From Aldehydirespirator sp965116665 (GTDB lineage: Bacteria > Actinomycetota > Acidimicrobiia > Acidimicrobiales > Aldehydirespiratoraceae), in contig OZ220709.1 of assembly GCA_965116665.1 (NCBI GenBank), forward strand, positions 2,728,001 to 2,792,000: DNA of 64,000 bases, written 5' to 3'. Under the pieces are notes generated by a model. That model searched no databases. It worked only from the letters and a program-made list of their open reading frames with translations, and was not told where the DNA came from. This document shows, piece after piece, positions 50,668 through 59,397 of this stretch (position 1 is its first letter; every line of letters begins with the position of its first letter). The position numbers and the translations under genes were made by a program.

Positions 50668-53202
50668 TCAGCTCTTCATGCGGGAGTCGCCGGGGTCGAA
50701 GACCGCGCCGGTTCCGGCCACCCGCACCGGGAACATCTCATTCATGTACATCACCTGGAGGTCGGTGCCCGGCACGGCCAGCTCGGACGGCAGGTACCCC
50801 ATCAGCAGGTGCTTGCCCACCGACGGCCCCGGGCCCGCGGTGGTGACCCGCGACACCCGGCCGTGGGAGTCGACGATGCGCTCGCCCGCAGGCGTGAGGA
50901 TCGGCTCGTTGCCGCCCTGCATGTAGCGCTTGCGGCCCCGGCCGTCATGCAGGTCCTCCACCGTGAGCACGCACATCCGGACCTCGGGGTCGCCGGCCTC
51001 CCGGGCGGCCATGTAGGCCTCCTTGCCGATGAAGTCGGCCGCCTTGACCCGGGGCCGGGCCAGGCCGGCCTCCAGCGGGTTGTACTCGCTCTCCAGCTCG
51101 GCCCCCATGAGCCGGTAGCCCTTCTCCAGGCGGCCGGACGTGCCGTACACGCCGCCGCCGGTGGGCCGCAGGCCGTAGTCGGCGCCGACGCGCATCAGGG
51201 CGTCCCACACGGAGGGGCCATCGTCCCAGGCCAGGTAGATCTCCCAGCCGGTGTCACCCACGTACGAGATGCGGAACAGGGTGGCCGCCACCGGGCGCCC
51301 GGTGCCGCAGTCGAGCTCGACGTCGACCAGCGAGCCGTAGGGCGAGCCGGTCTGGCTCAAGTCGGCGTCGCAGATGGCGCTGAGCACTGCCGGGGCGTTG
51401 GGGCCCCACAGGCCCAGGGTGGTGATGTCGTCGGTGACGTTGGCGAAGCTGACCGAGCCGTCGGTCGGCATGTGACGGCGGGTCCAGAACTCGTCGCGGC
51501 CGCCGTCGAACACACCGGTCACGATCCGTACCCGGTCCTCGGCCATGCGCATCATGGTCAAGTCGGAGTGGAAGCCGCCGTCGGGGGTCAGCCACGGCGT
51601 GTAGATGGAGCGGCCCACACCGATGTCGACCTTGTTGACGGCCAGGCGGTCGGCGAAGGAGACCGCGCCCGGCCCGGTGAGCTCGTAGATCTGGAAGGCG
51701 CTCAGATCCACCAGCCCGCAGTTGTCCCTCAGGTTGAGGTGCTCGGCGTTGGTGATCGGACTCCACCAGCGGTTGTCCCACTCGACCTCCCGCTCCTGGA
51801 GGCCGTAGCGTTCGACGAGGTCGGCGTTGGACTCGAACCACTGGGGCCGCTCCCAGGTGCGGGCCTGGAAGAAGAAGGCGCCCAGGTCCTCCTGGCGTGA
51901 GAAGTACGGCCCGACCCGAAGGTTGCGGCGGCTCTCCCACTGCTCGGCCGGGTGCACTATCCCGTAGGTCTTGTTGAAGTGCTCGGCGGAGCGGGCCCAG
52001 ATGTGCTCGTCGGGGCGCTCCTCGGGATAGAAGCGGGCGATGTCGGCACCGTGGGCGTCGATCACCCGCGGATAGCCGAAGGTCATCCACTCGGCCACCA
52101 CCTGGGCCATGCCCGGCCCCTCCTTCACCCACACCGCGGCGGCCGACCACAGGTTGCGGACCTCGGGGACCTCGCCCAGGCACGGCATGGCGTCGGGGGT
52201 GAGCGACAGCAGCCCGTTGATGGCGTACTTGATCTCGGCGTCTCCCAGCATGTCCATCAACTCGATGGCCTGCTCCATCTGGGGGTCGAAATCGTCGGGG
52301 GTGAACGGCATCTCCGTCGGCGACAGCGCGGCCTCCTCGTTGGAGGGGATGTCGTCGGGATGGTGGAAGATGGGTCGGTGGGCGTAGGAGCCTACTTCCA
52401 TCGAGCCCGCGGTCTGGCGCTCGTAGCAGAAGGTGTCCATGTCGCGCACGATCGGGTAGCCGATCTCGTTGCCGGTCTGGGCCAGGACGTCGATCGGTCC
52501 GACATCGGCCATCTGGTGCACGGCCGGGACGAGGGGGATGTGGGCCCCGGCCATGTTGGCCAGCCGGTTGGACCACACGCCGCAGGCGATCACCACGTAT
52601 TCGGTGTCGATGGTCCCGGCGCTGGTGACTACGGCCTTGACGGTACGGTCGCCGGGGTTGGGGCCGGGCTCGGTGACGATGTCGAGCACCTCGGTGTTGG
52701 CCAGCACCCGGCACCCGTTGTCGATGGCCAGGCGGCGCATGACGGTGCCGGTCTCCAGCGAGTCCACCACCGACACCGTCGGGGAGTAGAAGCCTCCCAG
52801 GATCACGTCGGTATTGATGAAGGGACAGAGTTCGGCCACCTCGTCGGGGGTGAGCAGCCGGGCCTCCACGCCCCAGGCGGTGGCCGAGGTCATGCGCCGC
52901 TGGAGCTCGTCCATGCGCTCGGGGGTGCGAGCCACCTCGATCCCGCCAGAGTCCACCGACAGGTCGAGGTCGCGGTACTGGTTGGCACTCTGCACCCCGA
53001 GCAGGCACATCTCCTTGTTGTGGTCCACCGGGAAGATGAAGTTGGACGCGTGCCCGGTCGAGCCGCCCGGATTGGGCAGCGGGCCCTTGTCCACCAGCAC
53101 CAGATCGCTCCAGCCGAGCTTCGTCAGGTGGCCCACCAGGCAATTGCCGACGATGCCGGCCCCGATCACCACGCACTTCGCGCTGGTCGGAAAGTCGCTC
53201 AC
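50668..53202 (-). CDS. Dimethylglycine/sarcosine dehydrogenase-like FAD and GcvT protein
   Basis: The 844-residue protein has an N-terminal D-amino-acid-oxidase-type FAD domain (VVIGAGIVGN, residues 11-20; GGSTGHASNF with His51 at the position of covalent flavin attachment), a middle domain, and a C-terminal aminomethyltransferase (GcvT) half from about residue 440 (NCGLVDLSAFQIYELTGPGA, FRISYVGDTGWEIYLAWDDG, PLEAGLARPRVKAADFIGKE). Such enzymes demethylate dimethylglycine or sarcosine and load the carbon onto tetrahydrofolate. EtfBA follow as electron carriers. The GTG has GGGAGG upstream. Which N-methyl amine is used is not settled. Confidence 0.9.
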   Translation of the reverse strand: MSDFPTSAKCVVIGAGIVGNCLVGHLTKLGWSDLVLVDKGPLPNPGGSTGHASNFIFPVDHNKEMCLLGVQSANQYRDLDLSVDSGGIEVARTPERMDELQRRMTSATAWGVEARLLTPDEVAELCPFINTDVILGGFYSPTVSVVDSLETGTVMRRLAIDNGCRVLANTEVLDIVTEPGPNPGDRTVKAVVTSAGTIDTEYVVIACGVWSNRLANMAGAHIPLVPAVHQMADVGPIDVLAQTGNEIGYPIVRDMDTFCYERQTAGSMEVGSYAHRPIFHHPDDIPSNEEAALSPTEMPFTPDDFDPQMEQAIELMDMLGDAEIKYAINGLLSLTPDAMPCLGEVPEVRNLWSAAAVWVKEGPGMAQVVAEWMTFGYPRVIDAHGADIARFYPEERPDEHIWARSAEHFNKTYGIVHPAEQWESRRNLRVGPYFSRQEDLGAFFFQARTWERPQWFESNADLVERYGLQEREVEWDNRWWSPITNAEHLNLRDNCGLVDLSAFQIYELTGPGAVSFADRLAVNKVDIGVGRSIYTPWLTPDGGFHSDLTMMRMAEDRVRIVTGVFDGGRDEFWTRRHMPTDGSVSFANVTDDITTLGLWGPNAPAVLSAICDADLSQTGSPYGSLVDVELDCGTGRPVAATLFRISYVGDTGWEIYLAWDDGPSVWDALMRVGADYGLRPTGGGVYGTSGRLEKGYRLMGAELESEYNPLEAGLARPRVKAADFIGKEAYMAAREAGDPEVRMCVLTVEDLHDGRGRKRYMQGGNEPILTPAGERIVDSHGRVSRVTTAGPGPSVGKHLLMGYLPSELAVPGTDLQVMYMNEMFPVRVAGTGAVFDPGDSRMKS

Positions 53203-53309
53203 GTGCAGTCCTCCCTCACCGGGTTCCCGGGCACGGCGAGCCACCGACCCGCCGCTCCCGAAGGCGACCGTCCCCGGACGGCCGCCGCCGTGTGTTCTGT
53301 AATGCGGAA

Positions 53310-53330
53310 TCGTTCCGAGATACGGAACGA
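53310..53330. promoter_or_regulatory. Palindromic operator, one-carbon regulon site 1
   Basis: TCGTTCCGAGATACGGAACG followed by A is a 21-base palindrome with 8-bp arms around AGATA. An overlapping shorter palindrome CGGAATCGTTCCG (53305-53317) shares the left arm. It lies between divergent dimethylglycine dehydrogenase and fhs genes, immediately upstream of a TACCCT -10 candidate for fhs, where a bound protein would block RNA polymerase. The same core is found at 60383-60399. Confidence 0.75.
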
Positions 53331-53335
53331 CAAGC

Positions 53336-53341
53336 TACCCT
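53336..53341 (+). promoter_or_regulatory. Probable -10 element for fhs
   Basis: TACCCT lies 5 bases after the palindrome at 53310-53330. The leader of about 70 bases contains a small hairpin (GCCAAC, 6-base loop, GTTGGC at 53357-53374) and a ribosome binding site before the ATG at 53415. Confidence 0.45.
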
Positions 53342-53414
53342 CCGGGGTGGTTGTGTGCCAACACTCCGGTTGGCGCGAGCAACCGCGCACGACAGCTCCG
53401 AAAGAAGGGCAACG

Positions 53415-55118
53415 ATGCCGTTTCCGACCGACCTGGAGATCGCCTCCCAGGCCCAGTTGAAGCCGCTCGGCGAGATCGCCGCCGACGCCGGCATCCCGGC
53501 CGAGATGCTGGAGCCCTACGGCGCCGGCGCGGCCAAGGTGAGCCTCGACGCGGTCGAGGCCATGGCCTCCGCGGGCCGGCCCAAGGCCCGCTATGTGGTG
53601 GTGTCGGCCATCACCCCCACCCCGCTCGGGGAGGGCAAGACGACCACGACTGTGGGGCTGGGCCAGGCCTTCCAGCACATCGGCCGCAGCGCCACCATCG
53701 CCATACGCCAGCCTTCCATGGGCCCGACGTTCGGGATCAAGGGCGGAGCGGCCGGCGGCGGCTACAGCCAAGTCGTGCCGATGGAGCTGTTCAACCTGCA
53801 CCTCACCGGCGACATGCACGCCGTGACCGCGGCCCACAACCTGTGCTCGGCCATGGTCGACGCCCACCTGTACCACGGCAACGAGGCCGGCCTGGACATC
53901 CACAACATCACGTGGCGCCGGGTGCTCGACGTGAACGACCGGGCCCTGCGCAACATCACGCTGGGACTGGGCGGTCGGCTCGACGGCGTGCCCCGCGAGT
54001 CGGGCTTCGACATCACCGCGGCGTCCGAGGTGATGGCCGCGCTGGCGCTTTGCACCGGGCTGCACGACCTGCGGGCCCGACTGGGCCGCATCGTGGTCGG
54101 CTACACCAAGGCGGGCACGCCGGTGACCGCCGAGGAGATCGGCGTGGCCGGATCGATGGCCGTGATCCTGCGCGAGGCCATCAAGCCCAACCTGATGCAG
54201 ACGCTGGAGAACACTCCGGCGCTGGTGCACACCGGGCCGTTCGGCAACATCGCCACCGGCAACTCCTCGATCGTGGCCGACCAGGTGGGCATCCGCACCT
54301 CGGACTTCCTGCTCACCGAGGCCGGCTTCGGCGCCGACATGGGCGCCGAGCGGTTCTTCAACATCAAGTGCCGCTACTCGGGCATCGCCCCGGACGCGGC
54401 GGTGCTGGTGGCGACTGTGCGGGGGCTCAAGGCCCACTCGGGCAACCACAAGATCGTGGCGGGGCGGCCTCTGCCGGAGGCGATCCTGGCCGAGAATCCC
54501 GACGAGGTCCACGCCGGGGGCGCCAACCTGCGCAAGCAGCTCGAGAACATGCGCATCCACGGGTGCACGCCGGTGGTGGCCATCAACGTGTTCCCCGAGG
54601 ACCACGCAGCCGACGTCGCGGCCATCGGGGAGATCGCGGCCGAGTACAACGCCCGCTCCGCGGTGACCACCCACTTCGCCGACGGCGGGCGGGGCGCGGC
54701 CACCCTGGCCGAGGCGGTGGCCGAGGCGGCCGAGGAGCCCAGCGACTTCCAGGTGCTGTATCCCGACGACGCTTCCCTCAAGTCCAAGATCAAGACGGTG
54801 GCCACCCGCGTGTACGGTGCTGACGGGGTGGAGTACTCCGGGACCGCGAACAAGCAGCTGGCCACCTACACCGAGGCCGGCTTCGGGGACCTGCCGGTTT
54901 GCATAGCCAAGACCCACCTGTCGATCTCGTCGGACCCGACGCTCAAGGGCGCTCCGACCGGCTGGACACTGCCGGTGCGGGAGGTGCGGGCCTCGGTTGG
55001 GGCCGGCTTCGTCTATCCCATCTGCGGCGACATGCGCACCATGCCGGGGTTGGGCCGGGTTCCGGCCGCCATGGGCATCGACATCGACGCCGACGGCAAC
55101 ATCGTCGGCCTCAGCTGA
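53415..55118 (+). CDS. fhs: Formate-tetrahydrofolate ligase
   Basis: The 567-residue protein begins MPFPTDLEIASQAQLKPLGE and has the ATP motif TPTPLGEGKTTTTVGLGQAF, IRQPSMGPTFGIKGGAAGGG and VPMELFNLHLTGDMHAVTAA, complete through the C-terminal PICGDMRTMPGLGRVPAA. It makes 10-formyl-tetrahydrofolate from formate and ATP, or runs in reverse to yield ATP and formate. AAGAAGG stands before the ATG. It forms an operon with the methylenetetrahydrofolate reductase gene 16 bases downstream and is divergent from the dimethylglycine dehydrogenase operon. Confidence 0.97.
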   Translation: MPFPTDLEIASQAQLKPLGEIAADAGIPAEMLEPYGAGAAKVSLDAVEAMASAGRPKARYVVVSAITPTPLGEGKTTTTVGLGQAFQHIGRSATIAIRQPSMGPTFGIKGGAAGGGYSQVVPMELFNLHLTGDMHAVTAAHNLCSAMVDAHLYHGNEAGLDIHNITWRRVLDVNDRALRNITLGLGGRLDGVPRESGFDITAASEVMAALALCTGLHDLRARLGRIVVGYTKAGTPVTAEEIGVAGSMAVILREAIKPNLMQTLENTPALVHTGPFGNIATGNSSIVADQVGIRTSDFLLTEAGFGADMGAERFFNIKCRYSGIAPDAAVLVATVRGLKAHSGNHKIVAGRPLPEAILAENPDEVHAGGANLRKQLENMRIHGCTPVVAINVFPEDHAADVAAIGEIAAEYNARSAVTTHFADGGRGAATLAEAVAEAAEEPSDFQVLYPDDASLKSKIKTVATRVYGADGVEYSGTANKQLATYTEAGFGDLPVCIAKTHLSISSDPTLKGAPTGWTLPVREVRASVGAGFVYPICGDMRTMPGLGRVPAAMGIDIDADGNIVGLS

Positions 55119-55134
55119 GGGTCTGGCGGCACCA

Positions 55135-56013
55135 ATGGCGTCAAGACTCCGGCTCAGGCCGCTGGTCTCGGAGTCTCTCGGGGCTCGGCTTCACCGGCTC
55201 GGGCTGATCGCCGGGCTGACTTTCGAGGTCATACCGCTCAAGAGTCTCGAAGCGGCCATCGAGGCGTTGCCCGAGGGTTCCACGGTGTCGGTCACGGCGT
55301 CCCCGGTGAAGGGCCAGGACGCCACCTGCGAGATCACCGAGCGGTTGCTGGGGCTGGGCCATGTGGCGATCCCCCACATCTCGGCCCGGTTGGTGCCCGA
55401 CCGGGCCCGGGTCGTGGAGCTGGCGGGCTGGTTGCGCTCCTCCGGTGTGTCGACCATGTTCCTGGTCGGCGGCGATGTGGAGTCGCCGGGCGCCTACTCC
55501 GACGCGGCCTCGTTCCTGCGAGATCTGCTCGACTGCGAGCACGGGCTGACCACCATCGGTGTGACGGCCTATCCGCACGGCCATCCGCTGATCGACGACG
55601 GCGTCCTGCACGAGGCCCTGCTTACCAAGCAGGAGTTGCTGGCGGAGGCGGGCGTGAAGGGCTACTGCAGCACGCAGATGTGCTTCGACCCGGGCCGCAT
55701 CGAGGACTGGCTGCGAACCGAGCGGGCCGCGGGGCTGACGCTGCCCGTGCATCTGGGCATCTCCGGGGTGGTCGAGCGGACCAAGCTGCTCACGATGGGG
55801 GCGCGCCTGGGCGTCGGGCCCTCGCTGCGCTACCTGCGCAAGAACCGGGCCGCCATCACGAAGCTGATGACCTCCCCCAGCTACAACCCCGACCACCTGC
55901 TGACCGCTCTGAGTCCGAGCCTGGAAGAGCTGGACGTGTCCGGCCTGCACGTGTTCACCTTCAACCAGGTGGGAGCCACCGCCTCCTGGCAAGCCGCCCA
56001 CCGCCGCCACTAG
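55135..56013 (+). CDS. Methylenetetrahydrofolate reductase family protein
   Basis: The 292-residue TIM-barrel protein has TFEVIPLKSLEAAIEALPEG, SVTASPVKGQDATCEITERL, LGHVAIPHISARLV, FLVGGDVESPGAYSDAASFL, GVTAYPHGHPLI and FCSTQMCFDP-like YCSTQMCFDPGRIEDWL, the flavin and folate site blocks of MetF. It reduces methylene-tetrahydrofolate to methyl-tetrahydrofolate, or oxidises methyl-tetrahydrofolate in catabolism. It is a diverged member, and an arrangement with fhs suggests a role in C1 catabolism as well as methionine supply. Start ATG at 55135 is 16 bases after the fhs stop. Confidence 0.87.
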   Translation: MASRLRLRPLVSESLGARLHRLGLIAGLTFEVIPLKSLEAAIEALPEGSTVSVTASPVKGQDATCEITERLLGLGHVAIPHISARLVPDRARVVELAGWLRSSGVSTMFLVGGDVESPGAYSDAASFLRDLLDCEHGLTTIGVTAYPHGHPLIDDGVLHEALLTKQELLAEAGVKGYCSTQMCFDPGRIEDWLRTERAAGLTLPVHLGISGVVERTKLLTMGARLGVGPSLRYLRKNRAAITKLMTSPSYNPDHLLTALSPSLEELDVSGLHVFTFNQVGATASWQAAHRRH

Positions 56014-56032
56014 CAGCGTCACCTCCACCTGA

Positions 56033-56100
56033 CCCGGTCGGCCGGAACAAGTGTGAGTTTTCCACCCTTACGGTGGATTATTGACACTTGTTCGACCGGG
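56033..56100. terminator. Composite inverted repeat between convergent genes
   Basis: Three nested stems share one axis: CCCGGTC (56033-56039) with GACCGGG (56094-56100); GAACAAGTGT (56045-56054) with ACACTTGTTC (56084-56093), with a 5-base bulge on the left; and TCCACC (56061-56066) with GGTGGA (56072-56077) around a 5-base loop. The right side covers the last codons of the minus-strand gene. A bidirectional terminator is likely. Confidence 0.6.
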
Positions 56101-57004
56101 CGGTAGCAAGCGCCCCGGCAACGGCCTCGCAGAGGGCCGCTGGATGGTCGACGTAGTCGCTCCATGTGAAGTTGAGCACGGTCCAACCGGCGAGCGTGAT
56201 CTCGTTGCGACGCCGGCGGTCGTGCACGAACGACTCGCGGTTGTCGTGCCACCGTGCGCTGTCCAACTCGACCGCCACCCGGTGGCCTGGGTAGGCGAGG
56301 TCGACTTGGGCCACGAAGCTCCCGTCGTTTCCTCGCACACGGTGCTCCAACGCCGGATGTTCCAGGCCAGCATCGACCAGTAGGTCAGTGACCATGCGGC
56401 TCCAGTCACTGAGGGGCACAGCGTTGTCATCGAAGCGCTCCGCCAGCGACGCCCGCAAAGCGTCGCTCCCTCGCCGTCCGCGCCGTGCGTGAGCAGTAAG
56501 CACCCCGTAGAGGTCCGACAGACGGAGTTGCCCGTCCCGGAGCACTGCGTCGATCGTGCGATCCAGTTGCCTTCGGGGGACGACCGCCGCCAGGTCGAGA
56601 ACGGTCCTGGCCACACCGGTGCACGGAATGCCGTCGCGCTCTACCGGCTTGGCTAGGCCCATTTGAGTCGACTGGTAGCGACGGGCGCCCCGAATGCCGC
56701 GACCCGTTCCGGGTGGCACGACCACCTCCACCCGATCGAGCCTGTACCCCTCGATGGGGTGAAGCGCCGCGGCGGACCGGTGGCTGGCCACCGCGCCGTG
56801 AGCCATGCACACCGCGAGCAGTCGTGAGCGAATGGTCGACGGTACGGCCTCGTGTCGATAGACCCCCGGGGCTTCGCGTTCCCACACACCCGAGCTGACG
56901 AGACGATCGATCCGACGACTCGTCATGCCATCGTTCAGCGCCTGTGAACGAGCGACGAGCCCATGCTGGCGTCGCATCCGCCTCAAGACCCGTTCTTCCT
57001 CCAT
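56078..57004 (-). CDS. AbiEi-antitoxin-like HTH protein with DUF559 endonuclease-like domain
   Basis: The 308-residue protein starts MEEERVLRRMRRQHGLVARS then QALNDGMTSRRIDRLVSSGV, a winged helix seen in AbiEi-type antitoxins, followed by VYRHEAVPSTIRSRLLAVCM and ASHRSAAALHPIEGY. The C-terminal domain has FVAQVDLAYPGHRVAVELDS, RRRRNEITLAGWTVLNFTWS, the Vsr-like DUF559 nuclease pattern (D, E, then R-rich). It is a common lone actinobacterial gene; no AbiEii toxin is beside it. Longer starts up to 57130 are open in frame, but the shorter one begins at the conserved domain. Activity is unproven. Confidence 0.78.
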   Translation of the reverse strand: MEEERVLRRMRRQHGLVARSQALNDGMTSRRIDRLVSSGVWEREAPGVYRHEAVPSTIRSRLLAVCMAHGAVASHRSAAALHPIEGYRLDRVEVVVPPGTGRGIRGARRYQSTQMGLAKPVERDGIPCTGVARTVLDLAAVVPRRQLDRTIDAVLRDGQLRLSDLYGVLTAHARRGRRGSDALRASLAERFDDNAVPLSDWSRMVTDLLVDAGLEHPALEHRVRGNDGSFVAQVDLAYPGHRVAVELDSARWHDNRESFVHDRRRRNEITLAGWTVLNFTWSDYVDHPAALCEAVAGALATARSNKCQ

Positions 57005-57153
57005 CTGGCACCCCGCATCCTTGATCCCTGCACCAATCCGTTCGGTGCAGTATTGCATGACAATTGCTGAAATAGCTATCCGACTTAAGGGTGGGAGTGC
57101 CGGCTCGGGGAGCGAGCGGCGGGGCATCACCTAGGGATGTCATAGGGGGCAAG

Positions 57154-57159
57154 TACCTT
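57154..57159 (+). promoter_or_regulatory. Probable -10 element for rmuC
   Basis: TACCTT ends 7 bases before the ATG at 57167, with no ribosome binding site between. Confidence 0.5.
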
Positions 57160-57166
57160 CGAAGGC

Positions 57167-58570
57167 ATGGAACCAACAAGTGCAATCGTCCTCGTCGCTG
57201 TCCTGGCCGTGTTGCTTGGGGGGGCTGCGGTCCTGCGAACGAAGCGCGGTGCCGGTGCCGCCGGCTCGCCTGACGACATGGCACGGCTGACAGTCCAACT
57301 CGAGGAACGCCACCGCGAGGTACAGCAGCTCCGGGATGAGCGCGACGAGGCTCGCCGTGAGCGGGACTCGGCCCGCCAGGACCTGAGCACAGCTCGGGCG
57401 GAACTCGCCGCCGCACAAGCGGATCACAGGGCTCGCGCCGAGGAGTTGGCCAGCGCGCGTGAGCAACTGGACAACCAGTTCAAGGGACTGGCCGCCGGTG
57501 TCCTCAAGGACAGCACCGAAGCCCTGCTCGGGCAGGCAAAGGCACAGTTCGAGAGCCAGCGACAGCTCGGAGCGGCGGAGCTCGAACAGCGCAGGGAGGC
57601 CATCGACAACCTGGTGGGGCCCATACGCGAGAGTCTCGAGAAGCTCGGCGAGCATGCCAGCGAGATCGAGCAGAAGCGGGTAGGGGCCTATGAGCGTCTG
57701 ACCACCCAGATCGCTTCTCTGCAGCAGGTCGCCGGCAGCCTCAGCGAGGCGCTGCGCTCGCCCAATATCCGGGGCCGGTGGGCCGAGCAGGAGCTGGGCA
57801 ACATATTGGAGCTGTCGGGCCTGCGACAGCACATCGACTACTCCCCGCAGCACACCGTCCCGGTGGCGGGAGGCGTGGTGCGGCCCGACGCGATCGTGAA
57901 CGTGCCGGGTGGCCTCAAGGTCGTGATTGACGCCAAAGCGCCGTTGGAGAACTTCCTGCGAGCCCACGAGGCCGAAGCCGACGACCAGGAACGCGACCTT
58001 CTCGCCGGCCACGCGGCCGCCCTTTCGAGGCATGCCAAGGCTCTGGGAGACCGTGACTACGCCGACGTGGTGGCCGGATCGCCCGACTTCGTGCTGATGT
58101 TCGTGCCCGCCGACCCCATTCTCGACGCAGCGATGAAGGTGCAGCCGACTCTCTGGGAACAGGCATGGCGGGAGCATCGAGTGCTGATCGCAACTCCCGG
58201 ACTCCTCCTGGCGTTCCTGCGGACCGTGGCATTGGCGTGGCAGCAGCAGGACATCCAGAAGAACGCCCAGAAGGTCGCTGATCTCGGCAAGGAGCTGTAC
58301 GACCGGCTGAGGGTCTTCGCAGAACACATGCACGGCGTCGGCAAGGGTCTCGATCAGGCAGTAGTCGCATACAACAAGGGAGTCGGCTCCCTGGAGGGCC
58401 GCGTGCTTCCTCAGGCCCGACGCTTCGAGGAACTCGGCACTGTCGGCGACACCAAGCCCATCCCTGAACTGGCTCGCGTGGAGGAACCCGTGCGGAGCGT
58501 CAAGGCGCACGCCGGCGGCGACCAGGAAGCGCAGCCGAGCACGATCGTTCCCCACAAGAGGAGCGCCTAG
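57167..58570 (+). CDS. rmuC: DNA recombination protein RmuC
   Basis: The 467-residue protein has an N-terminal membrane anchor (AIVLVAVLAVLLGGAAVLRT), a coiled coil of about residues 35-105 rich in E, R and A, and the RmuC domain: RGRWAEQELGNILELSGLRQ, VRPDAIVNVPGGLKVVIDAK, DFVLMFVPADPILDAAM and LIATPGLLLAFLRTVALAWQ. The DAK segment belongs to its PD-(D/E)xK-like core. RmuC limits recombination at inverted repeats. The gene is divergent from the AbiEi-like gene and is probably leaderless. Confidence 0.93.
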   Translation: MEPTSAIVLVAVLAVLLGGAAVLRTKRGAGAAGSPDDMARLTVQLEERHREVQQLRDERDEARRERDSARQDLSTARAELAAAQADHRARAEELASAREQLDNQFKGLAAGVLKDSTEALLGQAKAQFESQRQLGAAELEQRREAIDNLVGPIRESLEKLGEHASEIEQKRVGAYERLTTQIASLQQVAGSLSEALRSPNIRGRWAEQELGNILELSGLRQHIDYSPQHTVPVAGGVVRPDAIVNVPGGLKVVIDAKAPLENFLRAHEAEADDQERDLLAGHAAALSRHAKALGDRDYADVVAGSPDFVLMFVPADPILDAAMKVQPTLWEQAWREHRVLIATPGLLLAFLRTVALAWQQQDIQKNAQKVADLGKELYDRLRVFAEHMHGVGKGLDQAVVAYNKGVGSLEGRVLPQARRFEELGTVGDTKPIPELARVEEPVRSVKAHAGGDQEAQPSTIVPHKRSA

Positions 58571-58601
58571 GCGAGCAGTCGCGCCCATCGTCGACAGGTG
58601 G

Positions 58602-58607
58602 CAGAAT
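58602..58607 (+). promoter_or_regulatory. Possible -10 element for the class II aldolase gene
   Basis: CAGAAT ends 6 bases before the ATG at 58614; it selects that ATG over the TTG at 58611. Confidence 0.35.
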
Positions 58608-58613
58608 GGGTTG

Positions 58614-59369
58614 ATGACGAGGCCGCGTCACGGGTGGCCGGCGGTGGAGCCGGAGTTGGAGGATCCTGTCGCCGAGCGGGCCCGGCTCCTGTATGACCTG
58701 GCCACCGCCTACCGGCTCTTCGGGACGCTGCGCTGGGCCGAGTTGGGCGACGGTCACATCACCTGCCGCGACCCCGAGAAGCAGGACCACATGTGGATGG
58801 TGCGCCACCGGGTGTTGTTCGAGCGTGCCCAGCCCGAGGACATGGTGCTGGTCGCGCCCGACGGCAGGGCAGTCGACCAGGACGGGCACCCGGCCCCCAT
58901 CAACAACTCCGGCTACTACATACACCACCCCATCCACGAGGCCCGGCCCGACGTGACCGCCGCCGCGCACACCCACACACCGTGGGGCACCCCGTTCTCG
59001 GCGGAACGTCGCATGATCGAGCCGGTAAGCCAGGAATCGGCGCTGTTCTACGGGAACCACGCCCTCTTCGACGACGAGGAGGTGCACATCGTCTCCTACG
59101 ACGGCGGCAAGCGCATCGCGGTCGCCCTCGGCGACTGCCGGGCCGTCATCCTCGCCAATCACGGACTCCTTACCGTCGGCTCGAGCCCGGCCGACGCCGT
59201 CGGATGGTTCGTGCTGATGGAGCGTGTGGCCGAAGTGCAGATGAAGGCCCGGCATGCCCTGCCCATCTCGGGCAGCGCCACCCGGCCCGTCCAGGACGAC
59301 ATCGTCGTCGAGGGCTACGGCTGGGACATGTTCAACTGGGCCGTCCGCCGTCACCTGGACGTCGTCTAG
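58614..59369 (+). CDS. Class II aldolase/adducin family protein
   Basis: The 251-residue protein has LRWAELGDGHITCRDPEKQD, a phosphate or carboxylate-binding region, VTAAAHTHTPWGTPF with the paired zinc histidines, and the third histidine in VILANHGLLTVG. Family members include L-fuculose-phosphate aldolase, and many uncharacterised proteins of this length. Substrate is unknown. It stands 43 bases after rmuC and is convergent with folD. Confidence 0.87.
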   Translation: MTRPRHGWPAVEPELEDPVAERARLLYDLATAYRLFGTLRWAELGDGHITCRDPEKQDHMWMVRHRVLFERAQPEDMVLVAPDGRAVDQDGHPAPINNSGYYIHHPIHEARPDVTAAAHTHTPWGTPFSAERRMIEPVSQESALFYGNHALFDDEEVHIVSYDGGKRIAVALGDCRAVILANHGLLTVGSSPADAVGWFVLMERVAEVQMKARHALPISGSATRPVQDDIVVEGYGWDMFNWAVRRHLDVV

Positions 59370-59397
59370 CCGGGGAGGGTCCAGGCCCGGCTGGAGG

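Noticed and set aside
49897..51900. Long plus-strand open frame opposite etfB and the dimethylglycine dehydrogenase
   Set aside because: It is antisense to clearly recognised genes, and its translation has the biased composition of GC-rich shadow frames.
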